Of a DNA stretch of 64,000 nucleotides, positions 55,721-64,000 are shown piece by piece. A program made the translations under genes and the position numbers. Each line of letters begins with the position of its first letter. Position 1 is the stretch's first letter. Source of the stretch: Vibrio mimicus. Lineage in GTDB: Bacteria > Pseudomonadota > Gammaproteobacteria > Enterobacterales > Vibrionaceae. The stretch is taken from assembly GCF_019048845.1 (NCBI RefSeq), contig NZ_CP077425.1:682001-746000 (forward strand), in the 5' to 3' direction. The notes under the pieces were generated by a model that saw only the letters and a program-made list of their open reading frames with translations, ran no database searches and was not told the DNA's origin.

Positions 55721-57250
55721 ATGGGTGCGTATTACTTAGGAATCGACATCGGAACATACTCCAGCAAAGGCGTGATTGTGGATGAACAAGGCAACGTGGT
55801 GGTTTCCCATGACATTGCCCATTCACTGAGCATCCCACACGATGGATGGGCAGAGCACGATGCGAAGCAGGTTTGGTGGGGGGAGTTTGTTGAGATTTGC
55901 CAAGCCCTAGTGCGCAAATCAGGCATCGCACCTGCGCAAATCAAAGCAGTAGGTCATAGTGCGATGTCTCCCTGCATCCTGTGCGCGGATGAGCAAGGCG
56001 AGCCCCTACACCCCGCGATTTTGTATGGCATAGATACCCGTGCGGTCGAGCAGCAGCACAGTATTGAGCTGCAGTTTGGTCAGGCGGCGATTTATCAACT
56101 CAGTGGTGTAACACTCTCCGCACAATCGGTCACACCGAAGCTGCGTTGGATTCAAGAGCACTTACCGCAGGTGTGGCAAAAGGCGCACTTTCTCTTCTCA
56201 GCTTCTGGCTATCTAACTTATCAATTAACGGGGCAGTATTGCCTCAATTACTACGATGCGATTGGTTACCCCGGTCTGTATGACGTACAAAACCGCGCGT
56301 GGTCGGCACAATTTCGCCGTGATTTAATTGGAGATAAAGCGCTACCTCACTTGCTTTGGGCGAGTGAGTTTGCAGGGCAGATCACCGAGCAAGCGGCCGA
56401 GTTAACCGGCTTAAAAGAAGGTACGCCAGTATTACCTGGTTGCGCGGATGCCGCCTCTGAAGCATTGGCCGCTGGGGTGAAAGCGGTTGGTGACACCATG
56501 ATGATGTATGGCAGTTCTACCTTTTTCATTAGCCGAACCGAGCGCTTACCGCACTCGCCCGTTTTTTGGGGAAACCACTTTTTGGAGCCAGAAACCTATG
56601 TGATTTCAGGCGGGACGGCGACCTGCGGCAGCTTGATTACCTGGTATCTCAAACAATTTGGTGCGGAGGCATCTCGCATTGGTGCTGACACTCAGCAAAA
56701 TCCCTATGCTGTTTTAATGCAAGAGTTTTCAATGTCGACACCGGGAGCGAATGGGCTCATCTGCCTGCCTTACTTCTCGGGCGAGCGAACCCCGGTATTG
56801 GATAACCGAGCACAAGGAGTGCTGATGGGATTATCGCTTCATCATACCCATGCTGATGTGTACCGCTCAGTGCTGGAAGGGATTGCAATGAGTCTGAGGC
56901 ACAATTTGGACGCACTACAACAAGAAGGGTTCACCATTGCACAGCTCTATGCGGTGGGAGGAGGAACGCACAATCCTTATTTAATGCAGGTGGTGAGTGA
57001 TATTGCGCAGAAAGAGCAGCAAGTACCGCAAGTGGATTTCGGCGCGTGTTACGGAGACTGCTTGATGGCGGCAAAAGCGGCAGGTCAATTTGCTTCATTA
57101 GATGAAGCGGTGAGTACGTGGGTGACTCACGCGCAGCACTACACACCGCAGGAGCTGACGAAAATCTACGACCCGTTATATGCGCTATACCGAGATCTTT
57201 ATACGCATACCAAACCCTTTATGCACCAACTTCACCAGTTAAAGGGGTGA
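55721..57250 (+). CDS. FGGY-family carbohydrate kinase
   Basis: 509 residues with the two actin-like domains of the family. The N-terminal phosphate loop is GIDIGTYSSKGVIVDEQG. The substrate-domain motif WAEHDAKQVWW and the catalytic aspartate region GCADAASEALAAG follow, and the C-terminal ATP-domain motif is AVGGGTHNPYLMQVVSD. It resembles xylulokinase and LsrK-like kinases; the sugar cannot be named. It probably phosphorylates the imported compound or its cleaved product. It starts 15 bp after the M29-type gene. Confidence 0.93.
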   Translation: MGAYYLGIDIGTYSSKGVIVDEQGNVVVSHDIAHSLSIPHDGWAEHDAKQVWWGEFVEICQALVRKSGIAPAQIKAVGHSAMSPCILCADEQGEPLHPAILYGIDTRAVEQQHSIELQFGQAAIYQLSGVTLSAQSVTPKLRWIQEHLPQVWQKAHFLFSASGYLTYQLTGQYCLNYYDAIGYPGLYDVQNRAWSAQFRRDLIGDKALPHLLWASEFAGQITEQAAELTGLKEGTPVLPGCADAASEALAAGVKAVGDTMMMYGSSTFFISRTERLPHSPVFWGNHFLEPETYVISGGTATCGSLITWYLKQFGAEASRIGADTQQNPYAVLMQEFSMSTPGANGLICLPYFSGERTPVLDNRAQGVLMGLSLHHTHADVYRSVLEGIAMSLRHNLDALQQEGFTIAQLYAVGGGTHNPYLMQVVSDIAQKEQQVPQVDFGACYGDCLMAAKAAGQFASLDEAVSTWVTHAQHYTPQELTKIYDPLYALYRDLYTHTKPFMHQLHQLKG

Positions 57251-57253
57251 TCT

Positions 57254-58012
57254 ATGCAGGCAACTCAGCGGCGGCAACAAATCCTGCGTTACGTTTGGCA
57301 GCACGGAGAAATTCTCACCAATCAAGCCATTGAACTCTTTGGCTTTTCCGCGCCAACCGTGCGGCGAGATTTTCTCAAATTAGTCCAATCGCACCCGTCT
57401 ATTCACAGAACTCATGGCGGTATTCGATTTAATCAGCAAAAAACCGATTTGGAATTTGAATTCGACATTAAACAGCAGTTACAAACGACCGCGAAGCAGG
57501 AGATCGCTGCCAAAGCAATCTTGCAGATTGAACCCAATGATTGCCTGTTTCTTGATTCCGGTTCAACTTGTTATGAACTGGCTAAGTATTTGAAAGAAAT
57601 GGAAGTAACCGTTATCACAACGGACTTAAATATCGCTCACTTGTTGGCGGGCACCTCGAAAGTAGAGGTTTATGTGGTGGGGGGGAAAGTGCGCAACGGC
57701 TTCTTTTCGATCGGTGACAGCATGGCGGTGGAGTCGCTACGCCAGTTTTCTGCCCCGAAGGCATTTATGTCTTGCGATGCCATTTCACTCGATGCTGGCA
57801 TTACCAACTCTTCCATGTTTGAGGTTGGGGTGAAAAAGAACGTGATCCAACAGTGTCAGGCGGTATACATGTTGGCAGATGACAGCAAATTTGAACGGAT
57901 AGAACCTTACGCTGTCGCTGCGCTATCGGTAATTTCATACCTTATCACCAACAGTGAGCTTGATAGCTGCTTAAAAAATCAATATCTAGCGCGTGGTATC
58001 CAGATGATCTGA
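57254..58012 (+). CDS. DeoR-family transcriptional regulator
   Basis: 252 residues: an N-terminal helix-turn-helix (RRQQILRYVWQHGEILTNQAIELFGFSAPTVRRDFLKL, ~4-42) with the family HRTHGGIRF at ~53-61. A DeoRC sensor domain contains FLDSGSTCYELAKYL, VITTDLNIAHLLA and ADDSKFERI. These regulators bind a phosphosugar made by the kinase of the same operon. It likely represses the promoter before 49202, whose dyads are candidate operators. GGGG precedes ATG 57254, 3 bp after the kinase stop. Confidence 0.94.
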   Translation: MQATQRRQQILRYVWQHGEILTNQAIELFGFSAPTVRRDFLKLVQSHPSIHRTHGGIRFNQQKTDLEFEFDIKQQLQTTAKQEIAAKAILQIEPNDCLFLDSGSTCYELAKYLKEMEVTVITTDLNIAHLLAGTSKVEVYVVGGKVRNGFFSIGDSMAVESLRQFSAPKAFMSCDAISLDAGITNSSMFEVGVKKNVIQQCQAVYMLADDSKFERIEPYAVAALSVISYLITNSELDSCLKNQYLARGIQMI

Positions 58013-58165
58013 GTGTTTTTTTTCCTCAAACCGAAGAGTGTATCGACAAATTCCATACTCACAGAGTGACATAAGCCTGAATTTGCAGGCCACAACATTC
58101 AGCAATTCGCTTTCTTCTTATACACTGAATTCATGGATATTCTGTACCGTAAAAGTTGAAGCGTT

Positions 58166-59836
58166 ATGTGGAAAGAAATACTCGAATTCACGTCAGATAG
58201 GCAGCAAGTGATCGCGAAATTGGGAGCAAAAACCGCCCAAAAAGAGCTGAATCGCAGTGAACTGCCTGCGGTGTTGGCACAAATTGGAGCCGCAAAACTG
58301 TTCATCTTGGAAGAGAATGTCACCCGTTTTATCAATAGTGTGAAAGAAGGTAAACGTGCGGCCTTTGACGGCGTCCCCATTGCTGAAGTGCGTAATGCAA
58401 CCGTGACCATTGAGCTAGGTGAGAAAGAGATGCTCGCCAGTATGATTGTGACTGGGGCATACGGTGGTCGAGGTTTACGTGGTAATGAACTGGTTCATGC
58501 TTTAGCGCAAGCGAGTGTGCTGAAAGGCATCAACAAGTTGGCGTTAAAAAAAGTGCTACTGGTAAGCAATCAGTTAAAACCGGGCGAAGTGTTCACTCAG
58601 CCTGTTGCGCGAGGTAAAGATCCGATCCAAGGGAAAGACACCCATTTTGTACCCTTGGTTGACGATGTGTCCAAACGCGTGTTGCGCCCGCAAAAAAAAG
58701 TGGGCGAGAACAAACTTGATATGCGCAATCTGGGAGAAACCATCACGGTCGGCGAAAATGATCCCGTGATGCGTCGTATCCCCGCGACCAAAGGTGAAAT
58801 GGGCTATACCGTGCAAGGTAAACCCATTCCGCCTAAACCGGGTAAAGAATCTGCTCTCGTCGCGGGCAAAGGCACACATATCTCTCCGAATGATCCCAAT
58901 TTATTGCTCGCCTCTCAGGCGGGTATGCCTCTGATAAAAAAGAACACTATTGAAGTCGATAGCGCGCTTTGTTTGAACCATGTCAGTGTGGCAACAGGGC
59001 ACATTCGTTTTAAAGGTAATGTTGTGATCGCGGGAGATATAGAGCCAGGGATGATTGTGCGCGCTACGGGGGCGATTACCGTTGGGGGGTTTATTGAATC
59101 GGCAAACGTACAAGCGCAGGGTGATATCGAGGTGGGTAAAGGGATCATCGGCTACACCGTTTCTGATAATGAAGAATTGGGTTGTGTGGTGAAATCGGGG
59201 GGGAATATCCGTGCAAACTACGCTCAGAATGCCGAACTACAAGCGGCGGATTCCATTTACCTTGCGGTACATAGCATGGGAAATGCAATCCGTTGTGGGA
59301 ATGATCTCTTGGTGCTTGATAGTAAGCAGACTCAAGGTACGCTCAGTGCTGGCACGGCCAAAGTCGGGGGCAAAATTATCTGCTTTAATCTTGGTGTAGA
59401 AGGTGATACCGCGACACACGTTGAGGCCTTTGCGCGCTACCAAAGCTACAAAGAGCGGATCAATAAACATAAAGATCTCTACAAGCAAGCGCAGGATACG
59501 ATGATGGAACTGATCCGACGCGAAATTGAATTTAAAAAACGCCCCAAAGCTGAGCGAAACGAAGAAGAATCCCAAGCGATCGATAAGGCTAAAATTGAAG
59601 CCAATGAGCAGATGGAGAAAATCAAATTAGCGCTCGATATGCTAAGTGAAGAGTTTGAAGTGCAATTAGTGGAAAACACGGTGGAAGCGAAGAACAAAGT
59701 GTTTACCCACGTCACGATTCAATTTGGTGATGAACGGGTACTGACTAAGCGTGCTCACGGGGCTTCCATTTTTGCCTTCAACCAACATGAGATTAAATTG
59801 TCCTCAATGTTGGAAGCCGAAGATATTGGGATTTGA
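58166..59836 (+). CDS. FapA/DUF342-family protein
   Basis: 556 residues. The N-terminal domain (~1-150) is followed by the FapA core, a right-handed beta-helix, with ATKGEMGYTVQGKPIPP and HIRFKGNVVIAGDIEPGMIVRATGAITVGGFIESANVQAQGDIEV (read as repeats between ~280 and ~370). A charged coiled coil (~420-500) and a C-terminal domain complete it. The family includes flagellar assembly protein A and polymer-forming proteins. It is not near flagellar genes here but beside lap genes. Function unknown. Confidence 0.88.
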   Translation: MWKEILEFTSDRQQVIAKLGAKTAQKELNRSELPAVLAQIGAAKLFILEENVTRFINSVKEGKRAAFDGVPIAEVRNATVTIELGEKEMLASMIVTGAYGGRGLRGNELVHALAQASVLKGINKLALKKVLLVSNQLKPGEVFTQPVARGKDPIQGKDTHFVPLVDDVSKRVLRPQKKVGENKLDMRNLGETITVGENDPVMRRIPATKGEMGYTVQGKPIPPKPGKESALVAGKGTHISPNDPNLLLASQAGMPLIKKNTIEVDSALCLNHVSVATGHIRFKGNVVIAGDIEPGMIVRATGAITVGGFIESANVQAQGDIEVGKGIIGYTVSDNEELGCVVKSGGNIRANYAQNAELQAADSIYLAVHSMGNAIRCGNDLLVLDSKQTQGTLSAGTAKVGGKIICFNLGVEGDTATHVEAFARYQSYKERINKHKDLYKQAQDTMMELIRREIEFKKRPKAERNEEESQAIDKAKIEANEQMEKIKLALDMLSEEFEVQLVENTVEAKNKVFTHVTIQFGDERVLTKRAHGASIFAFNQHEIKLSSMLEAEDIGI

Positions 59837-59856
59837 TCTCGTGGCTTAACCAGATC

Positions 59857-59887
59857 AACAAAGGGAACCTTAGGTTCCCTTTGTTTT
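59857..59887. terminator. Bidirectional terminator between the DUF342 gene and lapB
   Basis: A perfect stem of at least 12 bp (AACAAAGGGAAC at 59857-59868, complement at 59874-59885) with a 5-nt loop and TTTT on the plus strand separates convergent genes. Confidence 0.88.
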
Positions 59888-59914
59888 ATCGCTATCAGTT
59901 TTTTGGCCGTAGTG

Positions 59915-62029
59915 CTACTGCACAGCGCGTACATTCCCCTGACGGAGGTCGTTTAACACTTCGTGTTTCGGACCATCTGCAATGACGCAGCCTTTTTCCA
60001 TCACAATGACGCGATCCACCACATCCAACATAGAGGTCTTGTGGGTGATTAAAATCAGCGTTTCGCTGGGTTTGAGTTGGCTCAATTGCTGTTTAATGTG
60101 CATTTCTGAGCGGTTATCCATCGCGCTGGTCGGTTCATCCATCAACAATACGGGAGGACGACCTAATAGAGCGCGCGCAATACTAACCGATTGGCGCTGA
60201 CCACCAGAGAGCAGCATGCCGCCTTCACCAACCTGACGCTCCAATCCGGCTGGATCTTGCTGAGTAAAAGCGGTCACTCCTGCTCGGTTAGCGGCATCCA
60301 TCACTTCACGATCATCGGCCAGTGGTCGGCCCAGTGTAATGTTGTCACGAATCGAGCCGTAAAACAGCACACTGTCTTGTGGTACACAGCCTATGTTGCG
60401 GCGAATATCAATATGGTGCAGTTGTGAAATGTCCGTATCGTCAATGCGCACATAGCCTTCCGTGGGTTTATAAAGCCCCATGATCAGGCGTTCTAACGTG
60501 GTTTTCCCAGAGCCGATCCGACCGATGATTGCCACTTTTTCCCCAGGGTTAATCGTCAGGCTGAGGTCTCGAACCGAGGCGATTGGAGAATTAGGGTAGT
60601 GGAAGGTCACGCGATCCAGTTCAATTTTGCCTTGAATAATAGGGCGGTGGATATAGCGCTTGCCTTCTTCCTGCTCATCGGGCATCGACATCACTTGCTC
60701 TATGATGGTCATAGAGGACTTCGCTTGGTTATAACGGGTAGAGAGCAGGGAGAGTTGTACTAAAGGTCCAATCGCGCGGCCACTGAGCATGGTGGCCGCA
60801 ATCAATCCCCCCATGGTCAAATCCCCATTCGAAATCAAATACACACCGACGATGATCATGCCGATGTTGGCCGCTTGTTGAACGAATCCTGCGGTATTTT
60901 GAATGCTATCGGTAATTCGGCGGCTGGTGATGTTCCAGTTAGCCATATGGGCTACCGCTTCTTCCCAACGATATTGGAACTGCCCTTGGGCGCCAAATAG
61001 CTTGACGGTTTCTAAGCCATATAAGCTTTCGATCAAATTCGCGTATTTCTGAGAGGCAAGCCTTGAACCTTCTTCTATGGCACGTCTAAGTCGGCCTTGG
61101 ATCATGACTGAATAGATCACTAAGATCAGCACGCCGATAATGGGAACCCAAACTAGATGCCCAGCCATTAACCAGATCAACACTAAAAATAGCAGGGCAA
61201 ATGGCAGATCAATCAGCGCAGAGATGGTAGCGGAAGTGAAAAATTCGCGAATGGATTCAAATTCTTGTAAGTGACGTGCAAAAGCACCCACAGAAGGTGG
61301 GCGAGCTTCCATCCGAATGCCCATGACTTTGCTAAACAGTTTGGAAGAGATCAGGATGTCCGATTTTTTGCCTGCCACATCGATAAAGTAGTTACGCAGC
61401 ATTTTGAACATAAAGTCGAACAAAAAGATCACCAAGATACCGCTTGAAAGCACCCATAAGGTTTCAAACGCGAGGTTAGGCACGACTTTGTCGTACACAA
61501 TTCGCGAAAACATCGGTGCGGCAATGGCAAACATGTTGATCAAGAGTGAAGCAATCAAGACATCTCGATAAATGTGTTTAGATTTAAAAATAGTGCCCCA
61601 AAACCAGTGACCATCTTTTGGCTTAAGCACTTCAGGTGAGCGTTCATCGAAGCGAAACTGTTTTTTGACCATAAAGTAACGGCCAATGTACAGTGCTTCC
61701 AAATCATCGAGTGGGTAGGCAACGGGTATCATTCCCGATTCTGCCGTGACAATTTCTGCTTCTTTGGATTCTGCATTAATGCTGTTGAGTACGCAGGCTT
61801 CCCCCCCTTTGAGTAGCAATACCACCGGAAAGACCAAATGAGGGATTTTGTCTAATGGTGCGCGGTTTTCTTTGGCTACTAGTCCAGCTCTTTCTGCTGA
61901 ACGAGGAAAAAGAAAAGGCGTCAGCTTGCCATCAGCTAAAGGTAAACCGCTGATCAGAGCTTCAGGAGAATTCGCTAAACCGTAATAACGGCTTACGTAC
62001 ACCAGCGAATTAAGTAATGTATCTTGCAT
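59915..62029 (-). CDS. lapB: Type I secretion ABC transporter, LapB type
   Basis: 704 residues: an N-terminal C39-like domain (~1-130) without the catalytic Cys, a six-helix membrane domain (~155-430) and an ATPase domain. The latter has Walker A IGRIGSGKTTLERLI, signature LLSGGQRQSVSIARAL and Walker B VLLMDEPTSAMD. This matches transporters that export large RTX adhesins (LapA, FrhA/CraA in V. cholerae). It follows the LapD-like gene by 14 bp; the fusion and outer-membrane partners would lie beyond the window. Confidence 0.9.
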   Translation of the reverse strand: MQDTLLNSLVYVSRYYGLANSPEALISGLPLADGKLTPFLFPRSAERAGLVAKENRAPLDKIPHLVFPVVLLLKGGEACVLNSINAESKEAEIVTAESGMIPVAYPLDDLEALYIGRYFMVKKQFRFDERSPEVLKPKDGHWFWGTIFKSKHIYRDVLIASLLINMFAIAAPMFSRIVYDKVVPNLAFETLWVLSSGILVIFLFDFMFKMLRNYFIDVAGKKSDILISSKLFSKVMGIRMEARPPSVGAFARHLQEFESIREFFTSATISALIDLPFALLFLVLIWLMAGHLVWVPIIGVLILVIYSVMIQGRLRRAIEEGSRLASQKYANLIESLYGLETVKLFGAQGQFQYRWEEAVAHMANWNITSRRITDSIQNTAGFVQQAANIGMIIVGVYLISNGDLTMGGLIAATMLSGRAIGPLVQLSLLSTRYNQAKSSMTIIEQVMSMPDEQEEGKRYIHRPIIQGKIELDRVTFHYPNSPIASVRDLSLTINPGEKVAIIGRIGSGKTTLERLIMGLYKPTEGYVRIDDTDISQLHHIDIRRNIGCVPQDSVLFYGSIRDNITLGRPLADDREVMDAANRAGVTAFTQQDPAGLERQVGEGGMLLSGGQRQSVSIARALLGRPPVLLMDEPTSAMDNRSEMHIKQQLSQLKPSETLILITHKTSMLDVVDRVIVMEKGCVIADGPKHEVLNDLRQGNVRAVQ

Positions 62030-62043
62030 GCCTGTGGCCTTGG

Positions 62044-63954
62044 TTACTTATCAACAATGAAGCCTTGGAAAACTTCAATAAAATGTTCAGAGAGAAAATC
62101 GAGCTGAGTCTGTGTTTCAACTCGTGAGGCGATGGTCGTAATCCCCAAGTTGTGTGCCGTACGCGAGATAGAGGTCAGAGTAAATTTCTGGCGTTCATCA
62201 TCCAAGTTATGGGTGAACAGATAATCCAATTTCACGTACTTAGGACGGAACTCGTTAATGTAATCGAGAGATTGGAAGTTACGTCCATAGTTGTCCACGC
62301 CAAAATCCGCCCCCGCATTACGCACAGCGTTACAAAATAGAGCAGTGTAATGAGGTTCGTTGACAAAGCAGCCTTCTGGAATTTCAAAATGCAGCAGATG
62401 GGCGATGGAGAGGTGCTTACTTAAGGTTTGGCTGATCCAACGGATAAAGCTAGGTTGAGAAATGCTGTTTTGGGTAATGTTGATCGCCAGTGGTTCCGTT
62501 TGCGCACCACTTTCAAGTAGACCGATCACTTGCTCAATCACATACTGATCAAAGAGATGACTCGCATTGAGCTGTTCAAGAGCAAACAAGAATTGGTTTG
62601 CGCTGTAACGAACACCGTCTTTTTCAAACGCGGAGAAAACCTCGCGGTGGAAGGTTTTTCCCCAACTGCTGTTGGCTGCTTGGAAGCGGAAAGTGAACCA
62701 ATCGTTATGCATAGCTTCTTCAACCAAGGTTTTCCACTGCTGCTTACCTAAAATCACTTTATCAGTATCACTGCTGATAAAGCCGTAGTTGAGCTCTGGA
62801 TTGGCTTTGGCTTTGGCGACAGCATTATCTAATATCGAAAGCAGTTGTGTTGTCGTGGATTGGCGTTTATTGCTCACCACACCCAGTGACAGGTTGGCTT
62901 TCGCCATACCAGTCGGGTCAGGGTTGATGTCTTCCACACAGGTTACAATGCTATCAGCCACGATTTTGAGTTCGCTTTCATCGGTGTTTGGCATGATGAT
63001 GCCAAACTCATAAGTGGAGATACGCGCAATCGAAATATCTTTTGTGGTAATCGAGTTTTTCAGGCGTTCAGCAAGCTCGCGAACCATGCCATCACCCGCT
63101 TCATAGCCTTTATCTTCGTACAGTTCTTTAATGAATTCTGCTTGTAGAATGGCCACACCGCCAATGCCACTTTCTGAAAGCCAGCCACTCAATTGACTCA
63201 TGTAATACGCCCGGTTACCCAGATGAGAAACAGGGTCAAGGTAGGCTCTTTCACGCAGCTGTTGTGCTTCTTTCGCCTGAGCTTTAAATGCTTTTTCTAC
63301 CTGCTCAGACATTTTGTTGATGCCATCCACCACATAGATCAAATCTTGAGTGTTGGGGCGGGGCAGTGGTTCACCAAATTGATTGTTCGCGACTTGCTCC
63401 ATTTTATTAACGATCAACTGCAATGGCTTGAGTGAGCGTTTCAGAATAAAGGCAACGGCAAACATACCAATCACTAAAATGGCCACGAAGGCACTACTGA
63501 GACGAATCAATGCTTCCCATAGTTGGGCGTAGGCAGGCCCTGGGTGGCTAACGATTTCAACTTCGGCTAATTGCATCCAACCACTGGTGACAACTCGTCG
63601 GTCATGAATCGGTTCAAAGAGGTTCAATTGGGTAAACCATTTTGGGACATCATTGGGTTGAATGGGGTAGGAGCGAAGAATTTCGGTACCGTCATCAAGG
63701 AAAATCAAACGAACAACCGAGTAGCTGCTGCCATCAAACAGAGCGTTGATCACAGATTCTACCGCAACGTTATCCTTTTTCTCCAAATAGGGCGCTAAAG
63801 CCAATCCCACCGTATTGATGGTGTTATTGACCTCAGAGCGTTGTTGTTGCTCAAGACTGTCGCGAGTGGTGTTGAATTGGATGGTAAAAACCGAACCCAA
63901 CAACAAAATAAACACCGCAATCATCCCTGCGACCAGTTGTTTGTATAGCGTCAT
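62044..63954 (-). CDS. lapD: LapD-like c-di-GMP receptor with degenerate GGDEF and EAL domains
   Basis: 636 residues: TM1 (~8-28), a LapD_MoxY-type periplasmic domain (~29-150), TM2 (~153-172), HAMP (~173-225), GGDEF-like (~240-405) and EAL-like (~415-636) domains. The GGDEF signature reads STYEF and no EAL tripeptide is found, so it should bind c-di-GMP without making or cleaving it. LapD holds the protease LapG at the membrane when c-di-GMP is high, keeping the adhesin on the cell. The neighbour lapB exports that adhesin. Confidence 0.9.
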   Translation of the reverse strand: MTLYKQLVAGMIAVFILLLGSVFTIQFNTTRDSLEQQQRSEVNNTINTVGLALAPYLEKKDNVAVESVINALFDGSSYSVVRLIFLDDGTEILRSYPIQPNDVPKWFTQLNLFEPIHDRRVVTSGWMQLAEVEIVSHPGPAYAQLWEALIRLSSAFVAILVIGMFAVAFILKRSLKPLQLIVNKMEQVANNQFGEPLPRPNTQDLIYVVDGINKMSEQVEKAFKAQAKEAQQLRERAYLDPVSHLGNRAYYMSQLSGWLSESGIGGVAILQAEFIKELYEDKGYEAGDGMVRELAERLKNSITTKDISIARISTYEFGIIMPNTDESELKIVADSIVTCVEDINPDPTGMAKANLSLGVVSNKRQSTTTQLLSILDNAVAKAKANPELNYGFISSDTDKVILGKQQWKTLVEEAMHNDWFTFRFQAANSSWGKTFHREVFSAFEKDGVRYSANQFLFALEQLNASHLFDQYVIEQVIGLLESGAQTEPLAINITQNSISQPSFIRWISQTLSKHLSIAHLLHFEIPEGCFVNEPHYTALFCNAVRNAGADFGVDNYGRNFQSLDYINEFRPKYVKLDYLFTHNLDDERQKFTLTSISRTAHNLGITTIASRVETQTQLDFLSEHFIEVFQGFIVDK

Positions 63955-63963
63955 AGTGCTTGC

Positions 63964-64000
63964 CTACTCATCATAGCTAACTAGAGGTTTATTTAATTTT
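63964..64000 (-). CDS. Possible 3' end of a gene upstream of lapD (partial)
   Basis: On the minus strand one frame stays open from the window edge for 11 codons (KLNKPLVSYDE) and ends in TAG at 63966-63964, nine bases before the lapD start codon. The other two frames stop within four codons. A tight upstream gene, such as a LapC or LapG homologue, would fit, but the evidence is short. Confidence 0.35.
   Translation of the reverse strand, partial: KLNKPLVSYDE

Noticed and set aside
1..64000. tRNA, rRNA, CRISPR, insertion sequences, prophage or integron repeats
   Set aside because: None seen on reading both strands; no transposase or integrase is encoded.

Overview
The window comes from chromosome 2 of a Vibrio of the V. 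cholerae group (V. cholerae, V. mimicus or V. metoecus; species not resolved from sequence alone). The evidence is an rctB initiator gene beside an origin with six phased GATC-containing iterons, an adjacent parA2-parB2 pair, five perfect copies of the chromosome-2 centromere motif TTTACANTGTAAA, and a gene order that follows the origin region of V. cholerae chromosome 2. No tRNA, rRNA, transposase, integrase, CRISPR array or integron repeat was recognised.

Layout. (1) 1-2900, minus strand: a type VI secretion unit hcp-vgrG plus the first codons of a downstream gene. A good sigma-54 promoter lies in front of hcp and a hairpin lies between the two genes. (2) 3000-13500: maltodextrin and glycogen metabolism, malP-malQ-glgB on the minus strand, divergent from the activator gene malT. 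The shared control region holds two facing MalT boxes and two strong CRP sites. (3) 13500-19100: yibL, a membrane chemoreceptor, a hydroxyacid dehydrogenase, a YebC-family gene and three small uncharacterised genes. (4) 19200-24700: rctB, the origin (oriCII) and parA2-parB2. (5) 24700-28000: an orphan PotD-type binding protein and tmcA.

(6) 28200-36300: a tightly packed run of thermostable-hemolysin-family protein, AMP-forming ligase, haem-oxygenase-like iron enzyme, SDR, exported TPR protein, OmpR-type regulator and sensor kinase, facing an eptA-type lipid A phosphoethanolamine transferase. The first four genes look like an uncharacterised biosynthetic pathway. (7) 37100-48800: a complete chemosensory cluster (STAS, CheY, CheA, two CheW, soluble PAS receptor, CheR, CheD, CheB, membrane-hairpin receptor) ending in a partner-switch pair, a STAS protein and a REC-PP2C-HATPase regulator. 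(8) 49200-58000: a self-contained ABC sugar-type catabolic operon (BtpA/SgcQ family, LsrB-like binding protein, two-domain ATPase, two permeases, M29-type metallopeptidase, FGGY kinase, DeoR regulator) with unknown substrate. (9) 58100-64000: a DUF342/FapA-like protein, then, on the minus strand, a LapD-like c-di-GMP receptor and a LapB-like type I secretion ATPase for adhesin control.

The strongest structural signals are the origin/centromere set. The least explained gene sets are the hemolysin-ligase-iron-enzyme-SDR cluster and the BtpA/M29/FGGY operon.
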